Shown one piece after another: positions 42,427 to 49,984 of a DNA stretch of 64,000 bases. The position numbers were made by a program, and so were the translations under genes. The stretch is from NCBI RefSeq assembly GCF_965228805.1, contig NZ_CBDDIE010000003.1, positions 1,488,001-1,552,000 on the forward strand, given 5' to 3'. The DNA comes from JASBTN01 sp965228805. GTDB taxonomy: Bacteria > Pseudomonadota > Alphaproteobacteria > Rhodobacterales > Rhodobacteraceae. The notes beneath the pieces are model-generated. The model did no database searches, was not told the origin of the DNA, and saw only the letters and a list, made by a program, of their open reading frames with translations. Positions within the stretch are counted from its first letter, which is position 1. Each line of letters opens with the position of its first letter.

Positions 42427-43223
42427 GCGCGCCCCAGATTACCGAGCAAATGATCGAGGACTTCCAGCGTGATGGCGTGGTGATGGTGCCCGGTGCGCTG
42501 ACCGATTGGGTCGATGTGATGCGCGCGGGGGTCGAACGCAACATGGCCGAGCCGGGCGAATATGCGTCCGAGAACGCGGTGACCGAAGGGCGCTTTTTCG
42601 ACGACTATGTCAACTGGACCCGCATCCCGGAATATGAACGCCTGGTGCGTGAAAGCCCGGCCGGTGAGATCGCCGCGCGGCTCATGCGCAGCCAGAGCGC
42701 GCAGTTCTTCCATGACCACGTGCTGGTCAAGGAACCGGGCACGCCGAAACCCACGCCCTGGCACCAGGACGGGCCCTATTATTTCGTCGAGGGTGAGCAG
42801 ACCGCCAGCTTCTGGATGCCGCTGGATCCGGTGGGCGAGAACTCCCTGCGTTTCATCGCGGGCAGCCACAAATGGGACCGTATGGTGCGCCCCGTCAGCT
42901 GGGCCGATGACAGCGATTTTTACGAAGGTAAACAGGATTGGATCCCGGTGCCGGACCCGGATGCCAACCCGGGCGACATGAAGGTGCTGGAATGGCCGAT
43001 GCAGCCCGGCGATATCGTCGTTTTCGATTATCGCACCGTACACGGGGCGCGCGGCAACTTTGCCGACACCCGCCGCCGGGCGCTGAGCCTGCGCTGGATG
43101 GGCGATGACGCGCGCTATATCGAGCGTCCCGGACGCACCTCGCCACCCTTCCCGGGGCACGGGATGGAAAGCGGCCAGCGCCTGCGCGAGGACTGGTTCC
43201 CGGTGCTGTGGAGGGCGGCTTGA
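42423..43223 (+). CDS. Phytanoyl-CoA dioxygenase (PhyH) family protein
   Basis: A 266-residue Fe(II)/2-oxoglutarate-dependent oxygenase. The metal-binding His and Asp are in PTPWHQDGPYYF and the distal His in DYRTVHGARGNF, followed by the 2-oxoglutarate-binding Arg (RRRALSLRWMGDD). Members hydroxylate fatty acyl-CoAs, amino acids, ectoine or mixed small molecules; the substrate here is unknown. ATGA overlap with the cyclodeaminase gene. Confidence 0.9.
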   Translation: MSAPQITEQMIEDFQRDGVVMVPGALTDWVDVMRAGVERNMAEPGEYASENAVTEGRFFDDYVNWTRIPEYERLVRESPAGEIAARLMRSQSAQFFHDHVLVKEPGTPKPTPWHQDGPYYFVEGEQTASFWMPLDPVGENSLRFIAGSHKWDRMVRPVSWADDSDFYEGKQDWIPVPDPDANPGDMKVLEWPMQPGDIVVFDYRTVHGARGNFADTRRRALSLRWMGDDARYIERPGRTSPPFPGHGMESGQRLREDWFPVLWRAA

Positions 43224-44152
43224 TCGGTTACCTCTTCCTTGCCCTCCTGGCGCTGGTGATCGCCGCGCCCTGGCTGATCGAACGCACCCGCCGCCCGATG
43301 GATGCCGCCGCGCGCCGGGACGCGCCTGGCGAATTCGTGACCCTGTCACGCGGGGTAACCCATTACCAGTGGCACGGCCATGTGGACGGGCCGGTGATCG
43401 TCATGGTGCATGGGTTGAGCTCGGCCAGCTGGGTGTTTTCGGGGCTCTTCCATGGGCTGAGCCTGATGGGGTTCCGCATCCTGACCTATGACCTCTACGG
43501 GCGCGGGTATTCGGATCGGCCTGCGGGCGAGCAGGACAAGGAGTTCTTTGTCGGTCAGCTCGAAGAACTGCTCACCGCGCTGGGCATCCCCGAGGAGCAG
43601 GAAATCTGCCTGTTCGGCTATTCCATGGGCGGGGCGATTTCGACCTGTTATGCCGCGAAACACCCCGAGCGGGTGGACCGGCTGTTCATGCTGGCCTCGG
43701 CGGGCATGGATTACACGCCGCATCCGCTCTTGAAACAGGCGCGCATTTCCGGGCGGTTCGGCACCTGGTTGTGGATGGCGTTCGGCGGGCTTTTGCTGAA
43801 ATGGGGGGCCCATGCGGATGCCGAGGGGCCGACGGTGATCCCTGACTTGCCCGACCGGATTGCCGCCGATGTACGCACCAAGGGTTACTTGCGATCCGTC
43901 CTGTCCAGCGAACGTCACATGCTGGTGGAGGAGCTGGAAGAGGAACACCGGGAACTCGCCAAGATGTATGTCGCCGTGGTGTCGATCTGGGGCGCCGAGG
44001 ATGATGTGATCCCCGCCAGCGCCATCGGCAAGCTGACCATGTGGAACCGCGACGCCTGGAAGCTGGAAGTCGACGGTGCCGGCCACGGCATCGGCTACAC
44101 CCACCCGCAGGAAATTATCGCCGCCGTGCAGGAAAACCTGCGTGAGGTGTGA
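43220..44152 (+). CDS. Alpha/beta hydrolase
   Basis: A 310-residue alpha/beta hydrolase with an N-terminal hydrophobic helix (about 1-17) that may anchor it. The oxyanion segment is VMVHGLSSASWV, the nucleophile elbow FGYSMGG, and the C-terminal Asp/His pair is in SIWGAEDDVIP and GAGHGIGYTHP. Start is a TTG preceded by GGAGGG and overlapping the previous stop (TTGA); a GTG twelve bases upstream is an alternative. Last gene of the coupled operon; a hairpin array follows. Confidence 0.88.
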   Translation: MIGYLFLALLALVIAAPWLIERTRRPMDAAARRDAPGEFVTLSRGVTHYQWHGHVDGPVIVMVHGLSSASWVFSGLFHGLSLMGFRILTYDLYGRGYSDRPAGEQDKEFFVGQLEELLTALGIPEEQEICLFGYSMGGAISTCYAAKHPERVDRLFMLASAGMDYTPHPLLKQARISGRFGTWLWMAFGGLLLKWGAHADAEGPTVIPDLPDRIAADVRTKGYLRSVLSSERHMLVEELEEEHRELAKMYVAVVSIWGAEDDVIPASAIGKLTMWNRDAWKLEVDGAGHGIGYTHPQEIIAAVQENLREV

Positions 44153-44570
44153 GGGTTTTTGCGCAGCCGGGGCGCTCCCGCCCCGGCCCTGCGCATCGAA
44201 GATGCTTGTGCCGGGTTGGGGGTAGCCAGTTTCGCGTTGCGAAACTGGCGGACCCTGACAGCGGTGCTTGCACCGCGAGAAGGCGTAGCGCGTTTTGCAT
44301 CGCAAAACGCGCGGAGGGCGGCAGCTGTGCTTGCACCGCGAGAGCTTCGCGGCTCACTTCGTGAGCCTTGGAGGGGCGCTGCCGCCTCACGCGGTTTCTT
44401 TGAAACCGCTGCCAGCCGACGCGGGCACCGTAGGGTGCCCGCTTGCCTCGGCCTGGCGGCCTCACCCCGAGATATTTGAAGCAAGGAAAAGAGAGGGGTG
44501 GCGGTGAGCCACCTCTCGCGGTTCAATTGAACCGCTGTCGGTCTACGCGCGCCCGATGGGCACGCTTGCC
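44153..44570. repeat. Array of at least eight palindromes (locus C)
   Basis: Between two convergent genes lies a run of hairpins: 44225-44249 (11-bp stem), 44261-44276 (7), 44288-44312 (11), 44351-44367 (7), 44391-44409 (8), 44421-44442 (9), about 44491-44518, and 44518-44535 (perfect 18-base palindrome). Linkers such as GGAGGGCGGCAGC and GCGAGAG recur between them and at 24,800-24,980. No protein-coding signal. Confidence 0.85.
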
Positions 44571-44897
44571 TCACACCCGCGCCTTCTCCAGCACCTCCAT
44601 TTCCACCACGCGGCGCACGAAGGGGGCCATGCCGGGCACGCCCGAGGCGCGGTCCTTGAGGTGGATGCAGATGTCGGGGCGGCGGGCGGCGATGACGCCG
44701 ATCAGCTCGCCGCGGATTGCATCGTCCAGCCCCGCGCCCATCACCACCGCGCGAATGCCCGGCTCGGCCTCGAGCTGGTGAATGACCTCCTCGCGGTCAT
44801 GGGCGCCGAGCCATTGGATCGGCAGATCCTCGAGCTGGCGCGCCACGTTGCTGATCACATCCGGCAGGCGCCCGACCAACAGAACAACCGGTTTCAT
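44571..44897 (-). CDS. Hypothetical Rossmann-like/receiver-like small protein
   Basis: A 108-residue soluble protein with an alternating strand-helix pattern (MKPVVLLVGRLPDVISNVARQL, RAVVMGAGLDDAIRGELIGVIAAR) that could be a degenerate receiver or DUF-type alpha/beta domain. No phospho-acceptor or nucleotide motif is clear. Lies downstream of the YbaK-like gene on the same strand, 61 bases away, so probably co-transcribed. Confidence 0.65.
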   Translation of the reverse strand: MKPVVLLVGRLPDVISNVARQLEDLPIQWLGAHDREEVIHQLEAEPGIRAVVMGAGLDDAIRGELIGVIAARRPDICIHLKDRASGVPGMAPFVRRVVEMEVLEKARV

Positions 44898-44958
44898 GTG
44901 TTTTTCTCCTTTTCTGGTTGCCCCGCCGGTTCACTGGCGTGCTGGGCGGGGGACGGTT

Positions 44959-45429
44959 TCAGTGCATGCAGCAGAAGGAGCCGTGTTTGGCGCCCTTCAT
45001 CAGCCGGTCGAAATCGCGGCCGCGCATCTCGACCAAGGTGCGGTGATCGCCGCCCTCGAACCAGACCTTGTCGAGCCCGGTCAGGCTGTCATCGACCACG
45101 GTCGGCAGGTTGTAGGCCTCGCCCACCGGCGGGGCCGCGCCGAGGTCGCAATCGTCGAAGAGCTCGCGCAGCTCTTCCTCTCCCGCCAGGCCCAGGCGGC
45201 GGTCCATCATGCCCTGCAGCGCATGCAGGTCGACCTGGTGGTTGCTGGGCACGACCGCCAGCATCGGGCCTTCCTCCATGTGGATCAGAACCGATTTCGC
45301 CAGGTGATCGCCGGGCACATGGGCGGCCTCGGCGCATTCGGCGGTGGTGACGGTGAACGGGTGTTTCAGCGTCGCATAGGGGATCTTGCGGGCGCTCAGG
45401 TGATGTTCAAGACGTGCGGATAAGGCCAT
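44959..45429 (-). CDS. YbaK/EbsC-family aminoacyl-tRNA deacylase-like protein
   Basis: A 156-residue protein with the editing-domain pattern: HHLSARKIPYATLKHPFTVTTAEC (partial), the conserved Lys in HLAKSVLIHME, and VGEAYNLPTVVDDSL with the GxxP-like loop. Relatives hydrolyse mischarged prolyl-tRNA. The C-terminus is CCMH, with two Cys. The ATG at 45429 follows CCGGAGGACACC; the frame further upstream is GC-rich leader. Confidence 0.88.
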   Translation of the reverse strand: MALSARLEHHLSARKIPYATLKHPFTVTTAECAEAAHVPGDHLAKSVLIHMEEGPMLAVVPSNHQVDLHALQGMMDRRLGLAGEEELRELFDDCDLGAAPPVGEAYNLPTVVDDSLTGLDKVWFEGGDHRTLVEMRGRDFDRLMKGAKHGSFCCMH

Positions 45430-45609
45430 GGTGTCCTCCGGGGTTGCGAAGGCGCCCTGGGGTCGGTCCGTGTCTGGCCTCTGGTCTGCTGCGTCGATCC
45501 GCGTCACCGGGCGCCCGGGGCGCGCCGCGTGTGTCGTGTGTGTGCTGTGCCCCCAGTGTGCCCCAGAAGGGGTGAGTCGGGCAAATCAGGCGGGCGCCAG
45601 GCCCCCCCA

Positions 45610-45643
45610 GAAACAACAAACCCCCGAGGCCGGGCCGCGGGGG
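45610..45643 (-). terminator. Rho-independent terminator after rpsU
   Basis: On the minus strand CCCCCG and CGGGGG form a stem around a GC-rich loop, followed by TTTGTTGTTTC. It lies about 50 bases after the rpsU stop. Confidence 0.75.
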
Positions 45644-45689
45644 TCGTCGTGGCGGATGGGCTGGCCCGCCCGCCGGATGCGTTCAGATC

Positions 45690-45896
45690 TTACAAAAGAC
45701 CCTCGCGCTGCGCTTTTTTCCGAGCCAGCTTGCGCTGACGGCGAATCGCTTCAGCCTTCTCGCGCGCTTTCTTCTCGGAGGGCTTCTCGAAATGCTGCTT
45801 GAGCTTCATCTCACGGAAGACACCTTCACGCTGAAGTTTCTTCTTCAGCGCACGAAGCGCCTGGTCAACGTTGTTATCGCGAACCGAAACCTGCAT
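45690..45896 (-). CDS. rpsU: 30S ribosomal protein S21
   Basis: A 68-residue, strongly basic S21 with the family start MQVSVRDNNVDQALRALKKK and the Arg/Lys-rich C-terminus REKAEAIRRQRKLARKKAQ. Standard length. It is preceded on its strand by AAAGGTGG and faces coq9. Needed for translation initiation in many proteobacteria. Confidence 0.97.
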   Translation of the reverse strand: MQVSVRDNNVDQALRALKKKLQREGVFREMKLKQHFEKPSEKKAREKAEAIRRQRKLARKKAQREGLL

Positions 45897-46006
45897 GTGG
45901 TTTTCACCACCTTTCTAAGTTGGAGTTTGCAGAATTGCAGGAAGGCGCCATATAGCAGGGCTTTGCCCGCTTGTCCAGCTTTGCGCCCTGTGCGACAGTC
46001 GCCGCC

Positions 46007-46687
46007 ATGACGACTGCACAAGAGTTCCTGACCGCCGCCCTTGATCACGTGCCTTTCGATGGCTGGACCCAGGCGGCGTTCGACGCGGCCGCGGCCGATT
46101 GCGGGCTGACCGATGAACAGGCGCGTGGGTTTTTCCCACGCGGCGCCGTGGACATGGCTCTGGCCTATCACCGGCAGGGCGACGCGGAAATGGTGGCCCG
46201 GCTTGAGGCTGCCGATCTGGACGCCATGCGCTTTCGTGACCGCATTGCCGCCGGGGTGCGGTTCCGGCTGGAACTGGCCGACCGCGAGGTGGTGCGCCGG
46301 GGCATGACGCTCTTTGCTCTGCCGCAGCATGCGGGTGACGGGGCGGCGGCGCTCTGGGGCACCTGCGACCTGATCTGGAACACGCTGGGCGACAGCGCGC
46401 GCGACGTGAACTGGTATACGAAACGCGCGACGCTTTCGGCCGTCTACAGCGCCACGGTGCTTTACTGGCTGGGCGATGACAGCGAAGGTCACGCCGCCAC
46501 CTGGGCCTTCCTGGACCGGCGCATCGACGACGTGATGCGGATCGAGAAATTCAAGGCCAAGGCGCGCGACAACAAGCTCGCGCAGGCTTTCATGGCGGGG
46601 CCGGGCAAGATCCTGGACACCATCAAGGCCCCGGGCCAGCCGCGCCCGAACTACCCCGGACATTGGGAACAGAAGGACAACCAATGA
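46007..46687 (+). CDS. coq9: COQ9-family ubiquinone biosynthesis protein
   Basis: A 226-residue protein with the TetR-like fold of COQ9: FLTAALDHVPFDGWTQAAFDAAAAD, then LIWNTLGDSARDVNWYTKRATLSAVYSATVLYWL (the diagnostic core) and the lipid-binding end. COQ9 presents quinone intermediates to the hydroxylase COQ7. The ATG at 46007 gives the natural start. ATGA overlap with the quinone oxidoreductase gene. Confidence 0.94.
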   Translation: MTTAQEFLTAALDHVPFDGWTQAAFDAAAADCGLTDEQARGFFPRGAVDMALAYHRQGDAEMVARLEAADLDAMRFRDRIAAGVRFRLELADREVVRRGMTLFALPQHAGDGAAALWGTCDLIWNTLGDSARDVNWYTKRATLSAVYSATVLYWLGDDSEGHAATWAFLDRRIDDVMRIEKFKAKARDNKLAQAFMAGPGKILDTIKAPGQPRPNYPGHWEQKDNQ

Positions 46688-47673
46688 CATTGCCCACAAC
46701 CATGCGTGCCGTCGAGATTTCCGAACCCGGCGGCCCCGAGGTCCTGCGCCCCATCGAGGCGCCCGTGCCGACCCCCGGCCCCGGTGACATCCTGATCAAG
46801 GTGGCATTTGCCGGTGTGAACCGTCCCGACGCGCTGCAACGGGCAGGCAGCTACGCGCCGCCCCCGACCGCCAGCCCGCTGCCGGGGCTGGAAGCCTCCG
46901 GTGAGGTGGTCGCGCTGGGTGAGGGCGTGACCCAGTGGAAGCTCGGCGACAAGGTCTGTGCGCTGCTGCCGGGCGGTGGCTACGCGGAATATGTCACCAC
47001 GCCCGCCGCCCACGCCCTGCGCGTGCCCGAGGGTATGGGGATGAAAGAAGCCGCCTGCCTGCCCGAGACCTTCTTCACCGTCTGGTCCAACGTTTTCATG
47101 CGCGGTGGCTTGCAGGCGGGCGAGCGTTTCCTGGTGCATGGGGGCAGCTCCGGCATCGGCACGACCGCGATCCAGCTGGCCAATGCCTTCGGCGCGCGGG
47201 TCTTCACCACCGCAGGCTCGGATGAGAAATGCCAGGTCTGCCGTGACCTGGGCGCCGAGCGGGCGATCAACTACCGTGACGAGGATTTCGTCGCGGTAAT
47301 GAAGCCTGAAGGCGGGCCGAACCTGGTGCTCGACATGGTCGGCGGCGACTATATCGCGCGCAATATCAAGAGCTTGGCGCCGGACGGCCGGATGGTGCAT
47401 ATCGCCTTCCTGTCGGGTCCGAAGGCCGAGATCAACTTCGCCCTGATCATGGCGAAACGCCTGACCGTGACCGGATCCACCCTGCGCCCGCAGTCGGACC
47501 TGGCCAAGGCGCGCATCGCTGAAGAGCTGGCACAAAAGGTCTGGCCTCTGCTGGATGCTGGCCGCGTCGCCCCGGTGATGGACCAGGTCTTCGCACTCGA
47601 AGACGCCGCCAAGGCCCATGCGCGGATGGAGACCAGCCAGCATATCGGCAAGATCGTTCTGCAGGTGGGCTAA
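46684..47673 (+). CDS. Zinc-independent NAD(P)H-quinone oxidoreductase (MDR family)
   Basis: A 329-residue medium-chain reductase of the quinone-oxidoreductase type: GVNRPDALQRAGSYAPPPTASPLPG, GLEASGEVVALG, the nucleotide loop HGGSSGIGTTAIQLANAFGA, and no structural-zinc Cys cluster. It probably reduces quinones or enones with NADPH. Coupled to coq9, which supports a link to quinone metabolism. Confidence 0.92.
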   Translation: MTLPTTMRAVEISEPGGPEVLRPIEAPVPTPGPGDILIKVAFAGVNRPDALQRAGSYAPPPTASPLPGLEASGEVVALGEGVTQWKLGDKVCALLPGGGYAEYVTTPAAHALRVPEGMGMKEAACLPETFFTVWSNVFMRGGLQAGERFLVHGGSSGIGTTAIQLANAFGARVFTTAGSDEKCQVCRDLGAERAINYRDEDFVAVMKPEGGPNLVLDMVGGDYIARNIKSLAPDGRMVHIAFLSGPKAEINFALIMAKRLTVTGSTLRPQSDLAKARIAEELAQKVWPLLDAGRVAPVMDQVFALEDAAKAHARMETSQHIGKIVLQVG

Positions 47674-47676
47674 GGC

Positions 47677-48171
47677 GTGTCCGACAAGGACACAGGCCCG
47701 ATCCGCCCCACCGATGACGAGGCGCGCGCGCTCGCCCGCGGCCTGATCGACGGGGCGGGCTTCGCCGCCCTGGGCGTGCTGGACCCCGACACCGGCGCGC
47801 CCTTCGTCACCCGTATTGCGCTTGCGACCGACCTGGACGGTCACCCGATCAGCCTGATCTCGGACATTGCCTTTCACAGCAAGGCCCTGAAGGCCAACCT
47901 GACCTGTTCGCTGCTGGTGGGCGAACCCGAGGCCAAGGGCAACCCGCTGATACATCCCCGCCTGACCCTGACCTGCCGCGCCGCATTCCTGGGGCGCGAC
48001 GCCGCCCACGCTGCCCTGCGCGACCATTACCTGACCCAGCACCCCAAGGCGAAACTCTATGTCGATTTCGATGATTTTCGCTTCGTGCGCTTCGCGGTCG
48101 CGGCGGGGTTCCTGAACGGTGGCTTCGGCCAGGCCTTCACGCTGACACCTGGCGATCTGGGGCTGGCCTAG
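47677..48171 (+). CDS. Pyridoxamine 5'-phosphate oxidase-fold (HugZ-like) protein
   Basis: A 164-residue split-barrel flavin/heme-binding protein: RALARGLIDGAGFAALGVLDPDTGAPFVTRI, then DGHPISLISDIAFHSKALKAN and a C-terminal FRFVRFAVAAGFLNGGFGQAF. Members are pyridoxamine oxidases, heme-degrading HugZ proteins or flavin reductases. The start is GTG (MSDKDTG), three bases after the previous stop, so it belongs to the coq9-quinone reductase operon. Confidence 0.88.
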   Translation: MSDKDTGPIRPTDDEARALARGLIDGAGFAALGVLDPDTGAPFVTRIALATDLDGHPISLISDIAFHSKALKANLTCSLLVGEPEAKGNPLIHPRLTLTCRAAFLGRDAAHAALRDHYLTQHPKAKLYVDFDDFRFVRFAVAAGFLNGGFGQAFTLTPGDLGLA

Positions 48172-48302
48172 CGCCGGGGTCCGGGGCGCAGCCCCGGCCT
48201 GGAGCGTTGGCGAAAATTATTTGAATAATTTTGATGCAGGGGGGCCTCGCTCCGCTCGGCTTCGGCTTGCCAGCACGGCAAGCCGGGCGTGTCCCCACAG
48301 CC

Positions 48303-48773
48303 TCACACCCGGTGGTACGGGCTGCCCGCCAGGATCGACGCCGCGCGGTAGAGCTGTTCGCACAGCATCACCCGCGCCAGCATATGTGGCCAGACCATCT
48401 TGCCGAAGGACAGCTTCGCATCCGCCCGCCCGCGCAAGCTTGGGTCGATTCCGTCCGCCCCACCGATGACAAAGGCCAGGTCACCCCGCCCATCATCGCG
48501 CCAGCGGCCCAGTTGATTGGCGAAATCGGGCGAGCTCATCAGCTTGCCCCGTTCATCCAGCGCGCAGATCACCGCGCCTTTCGGGATGGCACGCTCCAGC
48601 AGGGCCGCTTCGGCCGCCATGCCGCCGCCCTTCTTGTCCTCGACCTCAACGATGTTGGCCGGGCCCAGGCCCAAGGCCCGCCCGGTGCGATCAAACCGTG
48701 TCAGATAGTCGTCAATCAACTCGCGCTCGGGGCCCGCCCGAAGGCGGCCCACCGCGCAGATATGCACCCGCAT
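48303..48773 (-). CDS. rlmH: 23S rRNA pseudouridine(1915)-N3 methyltransferase
   Basis: A 156-residue SPOUT methyltransferase that modifies helix 69 of 23S rRNA. The SAM-binding knot shows as VIGGADGIDPSL and the C-terminal LSFGKMVWPHMLARVMLCEQLYRA is diagnostic. Lies 13 bases after rsfS on the same strand; the rsfS-rlmH pairing is common. Confidence 0.97.
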   Translation of the reverse strand: MRVHICAVGRLRAGPERELIDDYLTRFDRTGRALGLGPANIVEVEDKKGGGMAAEAALLERAIPKGAVICALDERGKLMSSPDFANQLGRWRDDGRGDLAFVIGGADGIDPSLRGRADAKLSFGKMVWPHMLARVMLCEQLYRAASILAGSPYHRV

Positions 48774-48786
48774 CGCGTGACGCGGC

Positions 48787-49152
48787 TCAGTTGCCGGTAC
48801 GCGCCGCGCCCGGATCCAGCCACATCTTTTCGAGCTGGTAGAACTCGCGCACTTCCGGACGGAAGACGTGGACGATCACGTCGCCCGTGTCGATCAGCAC
48901 CCAGTCGCCCTGGTCCTTGCCCTCGATCTTCGAAAAGATGCCGAACTCCTGCTTGATGCGATCCGTCAGCTTCTCCGAGATCGCCGCCACCTGGCGCGAG
49001 CTGCGACCCGAGCAGACCACCATGTGATCGGCCATTTCCGACTTGCCCGAAAGGTCGATGGTCACGACATCTTCGGCCTTGTCTTCGTCAAGCGATTTCA
49101 GGATGCGGTCCAGCAGAGCATTGCTGACCGAAAGATCGGATGCCGTCACCAT
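48787..49152 (-). CDS. rsfS: Ribosome silencing factor RsfS
   Basis: A 121-residue protein (Iojap family) that binds L14 and blocks 50S-30S joining in starvation. Diagnostic: DKAEDVVTIDLSGKSEMADHMVVCSGRSSRQVAAISEKL and GDWVLIDTGDVIVHVF (each shown in part). The ATG at 49152 follows GGAGCCTTCC; it overlaps the stop of a short upstream ORF at 49146-49208. A longer frame from 49332 is possible but gives an atypical N-terminus. Confidence 0.93.
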   Translation of the reverse strand: MVTASDLSVSNALLDRILKSLDEDKAEDVVTIDLSGKSEMADHMVVCSGRSSRQVAAISEKLTDRIKQEFGIFSKIEGKDQGDWVLIDTGDVIVHVFRPEVREFYQLEKMWLDPGAARTGN

Positions 49153-49208
49153 GGAAGGCTCCGCGTCAGCCGCGTCACCGGCGGCCTGTGTTTCATGAGA
49201 CAGGACAT
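49146..49208 (-). CDS. Possible 20-codon upstream ORF overlapping the rsfS start
   Basis: ATG at 49208 is preceded by GAAGGAGGACT, a near-perfect ribosome binding site, and encodes a 20-residue basic peptide ending in a TGA at 49148-49146 that overlaps the second codon of rsfS (ATGGTGA). Its arrangement suggests translational coupling. There is no evidence that the peptide itself has a function. Confidence 0.35.
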   Translation of the reverse strand: MSCLMKHRPPVTRLTRSLPW

Positions 49209-49366
49209 AGTCCTCCTTCACTGCGCGCCGTCCAGCCCCGGCGCCGGGCATACCTTGAAAGTAACACCGGGTTTTGCCGATCTCAATATCAGCCGCGTTC
49301 ACCAGCGCGCGAGGGGGTGGCAAATCGGCCACGCCCCCCGGCTAACCGGCCCGATGACGGCGCGGT

Positions 49367-49984
49367 TCAGCCGCCGTATTTCTCCAGGAAGGCCTCGGCG
49401 GGCAGGGCGCGGAAATCTTCCAGAGCGGCGCGCAGTCGTGCATGGTCCCAGTCCCACCAGGCCAGGGCCATCAGCCGGTTGGCCACGTCATCCGGGAACC
49501 GCCGCCGGATCGGGATCGCCGGCACGCCGGCCACGATCATGTAGGGCGGCACATCCCGCGTCACCACCGCGCCCGAGGCCACCACGGCGCCATGGCCCAC
49601 GGTGATCTCGGGCTTGATCTGCGCATTATGGCCGATCCAGGTGTCATGGCCGATCCGCGCCCGCCGTGCCTTGCGCTGGGCAAAGAAGCGCTCGTCATGG
49701 GGTGCGTCATCCCAGTAATCCGACGAACGGTAGAGCATGTGATGCATGCTCGCCGTGTGCATCGGGTGATCCGTCGCGCCGATGCGCACGAAACTGGCGA
49801 TGTTCACGAACTTGCCCACCTCCGCATTTGCCACATCGGCATAGCGGTCGGTGTAGGAATAATCGCCGACGGTCGAATGGGCCACGCGGGTGCCGCGGCC
49901 GATCTCGACATAGCGGCCGAAGCTACTCTCGGTGATTTCGGCGTCTGGGTGCAGGAACGGGCTGTCCGGGCAGAGCTTCGGCAT
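49367..49984 (-). CDS. Hexapeptide-repeat acetyltransferase of phosphonate clusters
   Basis: A 205-residue left-handed beta-helix protein with many [LIV]-G-x-x-x-x repeats: SSFGRYVEIGRGTRVAHS, VGKFVNIASFVRIGA, TWIGHNAQIKPEITVGHGAVVASGAVV and the final PPYMIVAGVPA. The subfamily is the phosphonate-metabolism hexapeptide transferase found with phn genes. Its ATG shares a base with the phnE2 stop (TGATG), so it is co-translated with the transporter. Substrate unknown, possibly an aminophosphonate. Confidence 0.85.
   Translation of the reverse strand: MPKLCPDSPFLHPDAEITESSFGRYVEIGRGTRVAHSTVGDYSYTDRYADVANAEVGKFVNIASFVRIGATDHPMHTASMHHMLYRSSDYWDDAPHDERFFAQRKARRARIGHDTWIGHNAQIKPEITVGHGAVVASGAVVTRDVPPYMIVAGVPAIPIRRRFPDDVANRLMALAWWDWDHARLRAALEDFRALPAEAFLEKYGG

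Noticed and set aside
45428..45802. A 124-residue plus-strand ORF over the rpsU 3' region
   Set aside because: It overlaps the rpsU terminator and gene on the other strand and lacks coding features.
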